The notes below the pieces were generated by a model. It saw only the letters and a program-made list of their open reading frames with translations, did not search any database and was not told the DNA's origin. Shown piece by piece: positions 34,530 to 46,404 of a stretch of DNA of 64,000 nt. Numbering within the stretch: position 1 is the stretch's first letter; each line of letters opens with the position of its first letter. The DNA is from Maylandia zebra. Its lineage: Eukaryota > Chordata > Actinopteri > Cichliformes > Cichlidae. Position numbers and translations under genes: made by a program. The stretch is from NCBI RefSeq assembly GCF_041146795.1, contig NC_135177.1:23658560-23722559 (forward strand). Reading direction: 5' to 3'.

Positions 34530-35598
34530 GTTTAAAGTTTGAAAACTGCTGGGTCATTCCATCACAAAACAAAGTGGGCCTTCTGCTCGAACATCGCAGA
34601 TATCCCTAAAAATGAGATGGTCCAAAGTTTGGATTTATATTAATATATGAAATACTTCTCTAGCTTACACTTTGAAATTTGGGACCATGTTTGAATGAGC
34701 ATACCTCAGCAAATATTAAAGATAAATACCTGAAATTTACTATATCAAATGATGAATCGGGATCTGTAATTTCAGACAAATACAGAGTATTTTCTAACTA
34801 AAATATGGAGGGGGAAAATGAAAGCCATCTTGTAAATTCCCATGTTTATTCACATACTGATAAAAAAAAAAAATTTAAAAAAAAATCACATTGCAAAAGC
34901 CAACTATTAATAATTTCTGAGTGATATATAATTTTATTTCACAATTACACAAAATGAAATGTGTAGAATATTGTTTTGACATGAAATTCTTAGTTAATTC
35001 ATAATCCAAATATAGTAAATTTATAGTTTCCAGAGTTTCAACTGAGAAAATTTTGTTAAATACATGCACGTTCTTAATTTTCAAGACCTACTGCCCTGTA
35101 TGACTCAGGTTAGGTTTAAAATATACAAAGAATATTAAAAATGCAGTGAAAATGTACAAAAAAAGACAGGCACATCGGACAAGGTTGAGCAGAAAATGTT
35201 CTTAACAATTGGATGATTTAGGATGGTTTGGCCCCAGTGTCACGTTCAAAAATGCCTTCATCTGACCACACAGCTAAAACTGTCATTCACACCATTTCAG
35301 CTGTGTGAAAACCATTCGATTACACATTTTAAATGGATTTTAAATGGCACAAACTTAAAGCCTTTAGTTTGGATACTATATGAAAAACATAACCGTTCCA
35401 AAGATCATTAAGTGTTTTACATGAGCCTGACAGCTATAAGGGGTTCAGATTTGTAGGTCAGATAAACATGAGAGCATGTTGCATAACTGAACAGAAAGCA
35501 ACCATTGCAAAAGTCAGTTCAGAGACTCCTGAAGCCCAGTGCCAAAGTTCAGACACGCCAGCTAATCCGTGATAACCATGATAAGTGACATAACATAC

Positions 35599-35644
35599 CT
35601 TTTATATAGCTCCTCTTCTCGGATATCGTCAGTCTGAAGCCACA
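35599..35644 (-). other. epn1: candidate non-coding 5' UTR exon of epn1
   Basis: On the minus strand it is bounded by a polypyrimidine tract and acceptor (tttttcccttcag|TGTGGC) and a good donor (TATAAAAG|gtatgt). It has no start codon and lies between the likely promoter and the first coding exon. Confidence 0.45.
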
Positions 35645-35801
35645 CTGAAGGGAAAAAGATCCCCCACAAAGTTTCATCAGAAGCACTACAGTACACACTT
35701 TATCAGCCTCAAGCGCCAAAAATACACAGATCTCTCACTTATATCACATACAGAACAAGCGATAAACGATCTGCTGTAGCGTTTATTTACTCATAACTCA
35801 C

Positions 35802-35851
35802 GTCACAGGAAGCTGCTCTATATGAAGGATGGATTGTATGGTTGAAGCCAA
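35802..35851 (-). other. epn1: second candidate non-coding 5' UTR exon of epn1
   Basis: Minus strand: acceptor cgccttttttag|TTGGCTTC and donor CTGTGAC|gtgagtt. With the exon at 35599-35644 it suggests a UTR built from several small exons or alternative first introns. Confidence 0.45.
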
Positions 35852-36363
35852 CTAAAAAAGGCGAAAAGCAGGCATAAGTGTTAACTGATTTATTCCTCCT
35901 ATCACTCATATCCAGCTAACACTGCACAGCCTCCCGAAGACGTGACCCCCACCCAGATAACGTTAACGACCCTGCCAGGCAGATGCTGAGCTCCCTGTCA
36001 CACCTATTAAGATAGCAGGCTAACTAAATGACATGTTAGCAACCAAACTGTCATCTAACGTTTTTCTAGCTGCAAGCAAACGATAATGCCCGCTGTAAAA
36101 TGGCACACACGGGTATTAAGCGAACATTTTTATGTCGCAGAGGCTTAATTTATCGACTAAAGCTGAGCACCAAACTCTCTTATTCCCAGCTAAGCTAATC
36201 GAAACTGTTTGCGATCACTTTGCTATCAAAAAGTCTGGGTGTAGTACTAACAGGTGCACGGAGGGGTTTAGTTAGGCACAAAAAAGCGGGGTAACTAAAC
36301 AGAACGAGTCGCTCCTGTCCCAGCGCTGAATTACCCCAAAATCGATAAAAAGGTGAAGGTTAC

Positions 36364-36660
36364 CTGCCACTTTGACTGATAAAAGAAATCACTTTGCTGC
36401 TGTTGCTGTTCGGACACATTAGCCAGCTAGCCTGGTAGCAGTTAGCTGTTGCTAGTTCGCTACATGACTGACAGACCGTATGAGCTCCAGCTTCACGTCC
36501 TGCTTTGGGACACTACTGAATACACGCATTCAAGAGTCGAAAAAGGCTGACAACCCGGCACAATAAATATCTAAAATAAATGTCTACTGACCCTGCTGTA
36601 GCTTGAATGTACGAGGAGATGGCCGAATTTCCGCTTCCGTTCTCGCCTACAGGAAAGACC
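36364..36660 (-). promoter_or_regulatory. epn1: probable first exon and promoter of epn1
   Basis: A strong minus-strand donor (GTGGCAG|gtaacc) ends a candidate first exon at 36364. Sequence up to about 36660 is relatively CpG-rich for this window. The transcription start cannot be set from sequence alone. Confidence 0.45.
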
Positions 36661-37084
36661 GCACCCCCTGTAGCTTTGTTTTCCTGTGATGGTAGTAGGA
36701 GACTCATGAATTATTAATTGAGATGAAATGAAAGTCTCAAATAAAGAGACATCGAAATGATTGTTTATTACCGTTTAATACGTAATACGGGGTACGTTTT
36801 TACATCTGAGATAAATTTCCTCTTTAATATTCATTTTGTGTCAAAGGGAAGAACTCACATCCTCTTTTTTGTCATTATTTTTGATTTGGGAGACGTTTGT
36901 TCCACGTTTTCCAGACTTCTCAGAGATTAAAAAAAAAAGATTTTGTGTGGCTAATAGAAAAGAAAACTGTTTGATACTATACAAGGTGTCTCTCTGGTTT
37001 CATTTTTAAAAATCCTAGATGAGGAACTCGTTTTACTATTGGCAAGAAAATGGAGAACTTGCCCCTGATTTTATATTTTTACAT

Positions 37085-38740
37085 TGTGATAGGAGGTTTA
37101 ATATTAGACAAAGATTACCCAAAGAAACACAAAATGCAGTTTTTAAATGATGATTTCATTCATTAGGGTAATCCAAACCTAGCTGGCCCCTCCTCAGTAA
37201 AGGAACTGTTAATTAATGTGAACAACATTTTTTTTAGAAAGCACAGTTCAGTTTCTTTAGCTGTCTCCAGGACTGATTATTGCCAGCCTGTTGATTCGAG
37301 AAATCACTTAAATCGTTCCTGTCTGACCAAGTGAAATAGGCTAAAAGATCCCAAAAAGGAAAGCTTCACACCACAACCTAAAGAAATAGCTGAGAAACAC
37401 AGTCATCAACATCAATCAGTCTGGAAAGAGTTACAAAGCCATTTCTAAGACTTTGGGACTCCAGTGAACCATGGTGAGAGCCATTATCTACAAATGGAAA
37501 AAAAAAAGTGGAATAGTGGTGAAGCTTTCCAGGAGTGGTCAGCCAACCAAAATTAGTCTAAGAGCACATTAATGACTCACTCAAGATGTCACAAAAGAAG
37601 TAAAACTAACAAAGCATTTCATAAAAGAACATCATACCATCATTCAAACATGGTCGTTTTAATGTGATGGTCTGGGGCTGCTTTTCTGGTTCAGGGCCTG
37701 GGCGACTCGCCATAATTGATGGAACCATGAATTCTGCTCTCTACCAGAAAATCCTGAAGGAGAACATCCAGCCATTAATTTATACCCTGAAACTCAAAGT
37801 GAATTTGGGTTATGCACCAGGACAAAGCTCCGAAACACACCAGCAAGCCTACCTCTGACGCAAGAAAATAAAGGTTTTAGAGTGGCCTAGACAAAGTCCA
37901 GATTTAAATCACATCGAGATGCTTTGACCTGACCATAAACAATTCATTCATGCTTGAAAACCCCTCTACTGTGGCTGACTTAAAACAATTCTGAGACGAT
38001 AAATGGTCCAAAATTCTTCTACAGTGATGTGAAAGATCATTGCCGGTTATTGAAAATGACTGATTGCAGTTCTTCCTGCCAAGGGTGGCCCAACCCTTAG
38101 CTTTAAGGGGCAATAATTTTTTTCACATAGGGGCAGATAGGTTTGGATAGCTTTTTTTGCCCTTAATAAACCAAACCATCATTTAAAAAATGCATTTTAT
38201 ATTTGCTCGGGATATTGTTATCTAATGTTAAAATTTGTTAAACAAGGACTCTGGCCAAAATAACATCTCTGATGGACAGAGTCTCCCACCCCATGCATGT
38301 AAATGTTGCTGAACTGCAGAGCTCCTTCAGTGAGAGACTGCTGCATCCTAGATGCATGAAGGAGCGTTTCCGCAGGTCCTTCCTCCCTGCAGCTGTCAGA
38401 CTGTACAATCAGAACGGCTCCCAACAAACACAGATGTTTACATCTGCGCTGTAACTGCAATAATTTAATCAACCGATTTGCACTACAACCTGGTTTGCCT
38501 CTTATCTGTAGTTATTTTTATTTAATTTAATAACTGTACAGTACTCTGTTTATAGCAACCATTGTCCATATGTTAAATTGTGTATGTTTCTGTCCTGTGT
38601 ACTGTTTGTTTGTATATGTGTCTTTCTGGCTGCTGTTACAACCAAATTTCCCCTTGTGGGACAATTAAAGGATTATTCTATTCTATTCTATTCTATTCTA
38701 TTCTTGTTTGACGATTTTGAAACATGTAAGTAAACTGTAA
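37085..38740 (+). mobile_element. Tc1-like transposon with long terminal repeats, interrupted by a LINE
   Basis: Long imperfect inverted repeats of roughly 100 bases: the left (about 37095-37185, containing AAAATGCAGTTTTTAAATGATG and TAATCCAAACCTAGCTGG) matches the complement of the right (about 38125-38232, GGGGCAGATAGGTTTGGATA and CATCATTTAAAAAATGCATT). Transposase relics between them include MVWGCFSGSGPGRLAIIDG and TMNSALYQKILKENIQPL (37661-37780), then broken sequence for the DNDPKH and WP-Q-SPDLN blocks (about 37815-37915). The right repeat is cut at about 38232 by a LINE tail and appears to resume at 38705 (TTGTTTGACGATTTTGAAAC). Confidence 0.82.
38233..38704 (+). mobile_element. 5'-truncated non-LTR retrotransposon (LINE) 3' end
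   Basis: It contains the C-terminal end of a LINE protein (ELQSSFSERLLHPRCMKERF, RRSFLPAAVRLYNQNGSQ) and a 3' UTR. It ends CCCCTTGTGGGACAATTAAAG followed by a pentamer tail (ATTCT)n at about 38673-38704. Such microsatellite-like tails mark certain fish LINEs that are not of L1 type. The clade cannot be fixed from this much; an L2/Rex-type origin is a guess. It lies inside the right inverted repeat of the Tc1-like element. Confidence 0.75.
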
Positions 38741-39429
38741 AACCTAATATTGTGCTTAATTAAAAACATTAAGTAGACTGAACTCAGTTTTTGTCAGCTT
38801 GTTAGAATTCAGTTTAAGTTACCAGCAGCTTTTGTTAAAAAAAAAAGCTGATTAATAACTCTAACTTTATTTGAATTGGCTTAATGACAATGACAATAAA
38901 TAAATAAATACTAAATAAATACTAAATGCTTAAATTAGGAAAATTTAAGCTGGAAATTTTGCTTTTCAGTGGTGCAATGTAACTAAGTTAATTTACTCTG
39001 TGCTGTACTTAAGTAGGTTACATCTCACAGGCAGCTTACTTTACTTGAGTGTCTGGCCTTTTATGCCTCTCTCTATTGCTGCCTCTCTATGGATATTTTA
39101 TATTTTACTTCATTATCTGACAGTTTATACTACTGTTGGAATTTTGTATGTAAAACATACAAATAAGTCACCCAACTAAAATCATTAATTATTAATTAGT
39201 TCATATATTTTTGATCGTTTTTTCTTGTTGACCTTTTTTTTTTTTGTAGTTTGTTATGTTTTTGTTTCTAGATAAAAAACAAAGAAGTAGATTGAGAGAG
39301 TGTATCTCAGGTCAATACAAATGCCCTCATAATTAAAAAAAAACAAACATATGAAATGGTCATTTTATTTTTGTTTTAATGGTCATTTTATTTTCCGTGA
39401 TTGGTGGTGCCTGTTTTGTGGTGGTAATC
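38741..39429. other. intergenic, A+T-rich
   Basis: Simple A+T-rich sequence with a short AAAT-type run at about 38895-38925. No gene or clear element recognised. Confidence 0.6.
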
Positions 39430-39570
39430 CCAGAAGGGAGCCATCAAGCTGAAGGAGGAGTCCTATTGGGCTTGGTCAGCCATCAAGTGGTGGTCTCCAG
39501 CTGGCAATGGAGCAGTTCACAGCTGAGTGTGAAGTGTCGGGAATGAGAAGGCCTGGACTGAGAAACAAAC
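39430..39570 (+). mobile_element. small LINE reverse-transcriptase fragments
   Basis: GAIKLKEESYWAWSAI (about 39437-39483) and EQFTAECEVSGMRRPGL (39510-39560) resemble KLKEESYRAW and FAAECEAAGMRIS, two separate blocks of RTE/Rex-type fish LINE proteins. They lie much closer together than in a full element, so an internal deletion is likely. Confidence 0.45.
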
Positions 39571-40163
39571 TATCCTTAGAACTATTACAATATACCAAGC
39601 TTCTGTGTTTAAATGCAAAACAAATATGTTGTTTGAGCTACAGACTGCACTTATGGCTGAACAATAAATACATTTTATATTTATTAATGTTACTTGCAGT
39701 ACAAAGTTATGGGAAGCCTAAGTTTAGTTTCAGAATAATTATATCTGAGACCTTGTTTTATTGTAAGGTTATTCAAGTTTAAAATTGTGTAAAAATAAAT
39801 ATAACATTTCAATTTGATAATATTTAAATAACTCAAGCTACAATGGTTGCAGTATACTTGTTTGTTGTTCAGCAGAATGGTGTCCAGCATGTTGGCTGAA
39901 ATACTGTTTTTGCATTTAAAAATAAAAGTTGGGCTGATTTTAATTGCATTACAAGAAGTGTTTTTAATTATGCTTACATACAACAACACTTAATATGAAC
40001 ACCGTATAAGAAATTTCTTAAGCTCCAGGATGATAAAACATAATTTGTTTAGTTTAGTTTAGTTACACTCAATTTTTATGAAAGCAAAATTTAAAGTTCT
40101 CACAAATTGTGATTTAATTTAGTTGATTTTTGTCAGTGGATAAATATTTAGTATTGCTCACTC

Positions 40164-40179
40164 AGAAAACTCAAGTTAT
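40164..40179. repeat. target-site duplication, left copy
   Basis: AGAAAACTCAAGTTAT, repeated exactly at 42363-42378. Confidence 0.85.
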
Positions 40180-42337
40180 ACAGGAGAGGTGGAGGAAGAT
40201 CTCAGCCTGGGTGTTTATTGTCTTATGTAGTCTGGAAGATGAGTGGATGGTGGGGTGGGTGCAGTTTTCTCTGTGGTGGGGTTGGGTGGACTGTCCACTG
40301 CCCACTGGGCCCCGGTCTGGATGGGCCTGGGCCCCCTTTCCCTGGCGGAGTATGGGGGTGCCTACTGGGGTCAGCGGGGGAGCTGGCCCCAGGGAGGGGT
40401 CACTTGCCCCTCCCTTCCTTCCCTCCCCATCTCCAGCTGCCTCCCCCTTCCCGCTCCACCACATCCACCCACACATGCAGGACCTTGGAGTAGGGGTATG
40501 TCACCAGGGTGCAGAGGAGGCTCGCCCCCCCCCCCTCTGTCCCCTTCTGGCTGCCTCTGCCTCAATTTTATCCCACAACTTAGACATTCACATTACTCAC
40601 ACTCTCATTACACATACATATAGGATCTTGGGGGTGGGCACGATGCACGGAGTCCAAAGTACCATCAGGGTGTACACCCCACCCATGGCGTCGTTGCCCA
40701 CCTCTCAAAGTTAAATACACGTAGACATTGAGGGCTAGCAGGAGGGACCATGCGCTTACCTGCTGCTCTCTGGCAGGTAGCTCCATGCCCTCCTGGGTTT
40801 TAAATGCACCTTAGAACACACATGCATCAACACTACAATGAGCGGGTGGAGGGAGGTTTGGAGTCTTCTCTCACCCCCATTCTCTGCGGCCTGCTGGAGC
40901 GGGGGGGGGGGGGGCTAGGAGGAGGAGTTGGCCGTCCGACTGCGGTCTGGAGTGTGGGGCCTCCCTGCTGCTGCGGAGTCGGGGCGGTCTGCCTCCCCCC
41001 ACCGCAGGGAAAAGGGTAACACCACCTGGGTCTGGGTGCAGTTCCCCCCTCCAGGGACAAGGGTACCTAGACCCGGTTTGTAGAGTACGCTTGGAGAGTG
41101 TGATCGTGTGTACAGCGTCTCTTTATGTCTGTCTCCACGTTGGTTGAGTGTGGAGTAAGTGCATATGAGAGCATGAGGGTGGGAATGGATGTTTGTATAT
41201 GTGTGTGCCTGTATTTCTGTGTCTATATGTCAGGTTGGGTGTCAGGCGCCACCTCTCTGGGGACATCTCAGGCCCTCCAAGGTTTGGAGGCCTATCTCCC
41301 CCTACCACCACTTCCCCTGCCAGTGGCGGACTCCCTCAGACATCGGTGCGTTGGTGGTTCTTTGTGTCCGGGGATGGGCGTCCAGGTACACACCGGCTCA
41401 CTCCTTGGCGGCCGCTTATCGGGGCCTGGAGCCTGGGGCTCGCTCGGGCCACTTCGGAGGTGGGGTGCCCCCGGCCTCTCAGCCTGGGGCTCGGTCACTC
41501 AGGCACGGCTGGCTGCCGGCGGAGCTCACGGGCGTGTCACTGCAACTCCCCCTGGCTTCTGCTCCGCGGCTGCTGAGTGAACCCTCATCTGGGACTCTCC
41601 TCAGCTCTTTTTGGGACAGTGGCGCAGCTGCCCCTCTGTTGGTCTTCCTTGGTCTCTTGTGTTCTGAGGGCCTCTGGATGTCTGGAGTTTTGATCTCCTC
41701 CATACCTACTTCATGCCCTGGAGGACGGGCTGTGGCCCCCCCACACCCTCAGGCAGATCATTACATGAAGGAACCTTTTAAAAAAAACCAAAAAAACAAG
41801 CGCGTCCATGCTCACAGGTGTACACACGGGTGATCACACCCACAAACTACACCCTTTTTGGCTCCTACCTCAAAGCACACTGTGTTCTGTTGATCTTATG
41901 AGCTGCACAATAATGTTTAATATTTAGTATTTACTGTCATATTCCCATATATCATTGTGATGCTGTTTATTCTATTACTCTTGTTCTCTTCTGCTTGTTT
42001 TCTTTTTTCTTTCTCAGCAGGTGATCCAGGTGATTGATATATGCATTTTTTTTCCCTTTTTTTTCTCTGCCCGTTCTGTTGGTTTTTGTTTTTTGCCCTT
42101 CTCCCCCGTCCCTCTTCTCAGCTGTTTCTCTTTCCCTCTTTCTTTCTCCCCTTCTTTCCCCCAGTCAAGTCTGTCCCGTATTCAGTAAGTGAAAATAAAA
42201 TAAACAATAAAAGGTGAATCAAATGGACCATTATGGCAAGGCTGGGATGGTCAGTTTGGTAAAGTAAATCCGTTGGGCATCTTCCTTTGCCTTTAGACAA
42301 CAATTCTGATGGCAAAAGAGCCAAACGGGACAGGCCA

Positions 42338-42362
<25 letters not shown>
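40180..42362 (+). mobile_element. GC-rich retroposon with A-rich tail, unclassified
   Basis: A 2.2-kb insertion bounded by an exact 16-bp direct repeat (40164-40179 and 42363-42378) and ending in an A-rich tail (A9-10 then G/A-broken runs, 42338-42362). The A-rich duplication fits target-primed insertion by an L1-type endonuclease. The first 1.55 kb is strikingly rich in G+C (long C and G runs at about 40530 and 40902) against an A+T-rich background. The last 600 bases are T- and pyrimidine-rich. Several overlapping frames of 100-210 codons exist in the GC-rich part on both strands. None resembles a protein I know, and they look like by-products of base composition. Best guess: the 3' end of an L1-like LINE or a mobilised transcript. 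Confidence 0.75.
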
Positions 42363-42368
<6 letters not shown>

Positions 42369-42378
42369 CTCAAGTTAT
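42363..42378. repeat. target-site duplication, right copy
   Basis: AGAAAACTCAAGTTAT directly after the A-rich tail of the retroposon. Confidence 0.85.
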
Positions 42379-43867
42379 TTTTAGTACTGTGTACCCACAA
42401 TGAACAAGTTGTCCTGCCTTAGTTATCTTAAGTAAGCTTTACTACTTTTTTTTTTTAAGTTCTGGAAACGAATTTGATTTTATGGTGTATTAAAAAAAAT
42501 AAGCACAAAAAAAATCAGGAAAGGAACAAATTATTTATTTATTTATTTAACAGCGCATCATTTAAGTAAAATTCCAAAGACTCTATTTTGATGTTGTGTT
42601 TAACTGAAGCTTCTTGTCAGAGTGAGAAGACCCATAAGCACACTGATGATGTGAAAAATATTGAGAAATATTTGAGCAGGAAGTATTTCACTTCTTAATG
42701 AATGAAAACATGAAAAGTGACACCATAAATTGAGTAAATCTTAAGATTTAACGTGCAGCAACAATTTCTGCCCAAAACTGCAATGACCCTCACCGTCCAC
42801 AGAGAGGCATCCTCGAACTATCTGGTGTGACACCAGACCAGCGTTGCCTTCCCTGGGACCATGAAAAATACCCCGCAAGCCTCTTGGATCAGAACAACAG
42901 CTGGCATGCATGTGTGTTACAAGTTCCCCTTTAATCCTTCATCTCTTTATCCCTTTATCTTTCCCTTCTCTCCAGGGAGGAGGAGATTGAAGAAAACATT
43001 GCAGCGTGACTCAAGCAAACTATATGACTGTAATGTAATGTTACTCTGCTTTGGAAACACTAATCTTATGAGGACAAGCAAAATGCCGGCGATTATAACA
43101 AGTATAAATTATTCTGACAGGTGTCGTTCCACTATTATGTCACACTGAAACTTTATTTAGTATTTCCTCTGTGCCCACTCCCCCAAGAGGAGAGGATTGT
43201 TACTTTGTTTTAAAAGAAAGACCTGGACTCAGCCTGAGGAGGGGCTTTTGAAGAGGAGGAATCAAACAAACTAACACCGAAGCTCTCACGAGATGCTCTT
43301 TTGAAAGTCTGTGCTGTCACTTTCTGGATGTAAATAACATTCATCACTGTGGTTTCTTGTCTGACAAATGAACTCTCAGATCTGTTTCTGTTCATTTTAT
43401 GTCTAGTTATTTATTTATTACTAAAAAAACCCGTTTTTTTTCTGAGTAGGTATTTGTTTGTAGGCTCAACCCTGCAACATTGTGTACGTATCAGGTCCTT
43501 TTGTCACAATCACTTGAATTAATAATTTATCATCATGCTAAAATTGCCTTTTGTATTAGTCTGTATAAGTTTGTTTTGTTGGCCTCTTTTGAGCTCCTGG
43601 CTATTCAGTAAATGCAGTTGCTTCCATTTATTTATTCATTCCTGTTTTGCCGATGAGTGAGGAGATGGCAAACCAGTTTCTTTGAAAACTGTACTTGTAA
43701 TACATTGCTTATCGGCTGCTCAGTACCTGACTATTACTTTGCCACAAGACAAACTGACTAAAAGATACTGCATCAACTCAAGACTAACTGAAGTGATTCA
43801 TTTTTTAGGCACTTTCATTTTATTATGAACTAGAGCGAGGTTAGAGAGAGAGAAAGAGACACAACGA
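42379..43867. other. intergenic, no gene recognised
   Basis: Contains a short TTTA-type run near 42530-42550. No exon structure or known element seen. Confidence 0.55.
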
Positions 43868-44065
43868 TTCACACTCACATTGACATCTATGGCCAATTTA
43901 GCATCATCAGTTAACTTGGCATGCTTGCTAACAGGTCTTTGGACTGTGGGAGAAACGCACAGAGGGAGAACATGCAAACAGATAAAAAAAAAACCCCATC
44001 TCTGTTAGCTGGAGTCTCAAACACAGGACCTTCTTGTCGTGAGAAGACTGTGTTACTGAGATAAA
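43868..44065. repeat. degraded common teleost interspersed repeat
   Basis: Blocks GATTCACACTCACAT, CTTTGGACTGTGGGAG, GGGAGAACATGCAAAC and GGACCTTCTTGTCGTGAG appear in the order I know from a very abundant fish repeat. The class is not certain. Confidence 0.55.
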
Positions 44066-46404
44066 CCCATCAAATATTGCTCCAGTTGTCTCAGAGGTGA
44101 GAGGTTTTTCCTCTTTGTTTAGACTGTATCAGAGTCGCTTTGCATGGTTTTGCATACTCAATCTTGGTGAAACACCTCATTTTCATCCGCTGCCTGAAAC
44201 AAGCAGCTTTAGCTTGTCGTTAAACTAACCTTATTTTGTCTGGCTGCCACAACAGTCCCGTGCCCATATTAAGACATCACTGTGACATCACAGAGATTCA
44301 GCAATAGAAAAAAATGTCATAACCCAAACCTTTAGTGCAACCTTTGGCTCATGTAGAAACATTTAGCCATGTTTAATATGAACTTTTATCAGTGAAACAG
44401 GAAATAAGGACAAAATGTCGTACCCATAGATGAAAAAATAAAATAATAAGGAAACACAAACATACCAAGTTGTAACAGGATTCTTTTATTTCAAAATGCA
44501 TATAAGAAAGTCAGGCTGTGTTGTGAGGTGACTGTGCACTATTTCTGTTTCTGAAGCCCGACATAAATGATTTGGTTAAGATGATGTGATTACCATCATT
44601 ATCATACTTATCAAACCCCAGTGGATAAGGGCAGTGACATCCTGAAAGAGACTGCTTTCATTAGCATGGAAATGTGTCATTGCAGGATGAAGGTGACGCT
44701 GGACTATTTGTACTAATTTGCACTCACCCATTCCTGTGGGAGACAAGAAGACTAACCCGTGCCAGAAAAGATCCCAACCAGAGCATAACTCCAGCACTGC
44801 AGGGGTCAAAGGTTCAGGATTTTTCTTTAATGTGCCCCCCCGTATAATAAGCACAGAACATTCCCTCAAAGAACATGGAACCTGGACAAATGGGGCCCAC
44901 TTTGTGTATATATATCTATCTACTGTATATTATGTAATGTGCCAGTAAAGCAAAGGTGAAAGTTTGTGTGAAACATCATCAGCAACAAAGTGGGCAATCT
45001 GTTTGCATTTTGTACATGCATGCCTTACACACAGTATTTGTGAATGAAACTGAATGCATCTTGGCATCAAAATGAGAGCAGTAAGAGTTTTGTTGGTGGA
45101 GTGGGCAAGTTGGTTGTCACAGCAGAGGCCAAAGAGCCTTGTGGTACATGCACAAACATGCAGCCTGTCGGTGATGACCAGCTGAACACAAGCAGTGGTG
45201 TTAGTAACCTGAGAAGGGACTGGCCCGTTGTGATAGCAGCCAGTGTTTGTGTTACATAATGCACAGCCAACAATCCAGTGGCAAGAATATGTCTGTAGTA
45301 TGTAGTACCAGGGGAAATCTATCTGAGCAGACCGAAAGAGGAGGAGGGTGTTGAAGCTATGGGAGCTGGAGGAAAGGCCTGACCTACAGCTGGTGTTAAG
45401 TAGGAAATAAAGCTGGCATTTAGATCAAGTGCAGAATTAAGTTTTATGTTTTTCTTTTAAAGCAAGGTCTCAGATCTTCTTAATATGAGTCTGATGATTA
45501 ATATGTGCTTGAAAAGAGAGTAAGTCAGATAGCATTGTGTAACAAGAAGAGGAATTATGATGACCAATGAAAACCTTCATTTATGGATGTGATGATTATA
45601 TTTTAGTCGATTTTAATTTTGATCAATTTTAAATGCCTCCATCAGAAAGTGGCAGATATCAAGGATAAGGAAGAGAGAACATCAATATTTAAAAATAAAA
45701 TGCTCTGTAACTATATGCTGTAATCCCAGTAAGATTCAGGGATCATGGATACAGCTTGTTGGCCTATTCCAATCATTCCAGCATACCTGTTGATTAAAAG
45801 AGGAATCCTATACTGTGTGTGGATTTCACTGACTCAGACAGGCTGAGAGGGTGAGAAAGAGACATGGAAGGAAAACGAGGGGGTACAAGGTGAATGACAG
45901 CTGAGGAGAGGGGAGGCAGGAGAGCGATGGGTTAATGTGGTCAGGCTGACTGACAGATTGGAAGAGGTGGGATATTAGCAGTGCTGTGCAGTAGAGAGGG
46001 GCACACGGGGAGTAGGAGGTTTGAAATGCCTTGTAGCTGGTTCGTGCGTATTTGCCAGCATAACAGGCCAGAGGCGGAGAGAGCGGGAGTCTTGGCACAA
46101 GAGTAGGAAAAGAGAGGGAGGGAGTTAAGCATGTGTCTCATGGGGAGAAACACACAGCCAATATCCTGGTCTCCAGTAAACATCTATAAGCCTCCTTTAT
46201 AAAGTCAGCTGTGCTACTGCATGGAACAAGGGAGCCAAGGCAAAAATATCCACTTTGATTATCAGTCTAGCTGCAAACATTCAGTAGATCTTCAGCCTGA
46301 ACAGCAGCTCCCTAACAGGAGCCTGTCAAGTTTTCAAAGTCTCTTTGATTAGATGCTGAAAAGAGCAGAGAAAACTGAGTAGAGATCATCCAACTGAGCA
46401 GAAA
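44066..46404. other. intergenic upstream of the SBK-family kinase
   Basis: No convincing exon. The segment before 46405 should hold the kinase promoter and 5' UTR; CTTTATAAAGTC at about 46195-46206 is a possible TATA-like or CArG-related box about 200 bases upstream of the start codon. Confidence 0.4.

Noticed and set aside
38233-38704. Reading the FLPAAVRLYN segment as a host gene exon
   Set aside because: It matches the C-terminal end of fish LINE proteins and is followed by a LINE-type microsatellite tail.
40130-41833. Cluster of 100-214 codon frames in the GC-rich block
   Set aside because: Several frames on both strands are open at once because stop codons are rare in G+C-rich DNA. The residues (Gly, Pro, Ser, Arg) only mirror composition, and the block lies inside a retroposon.
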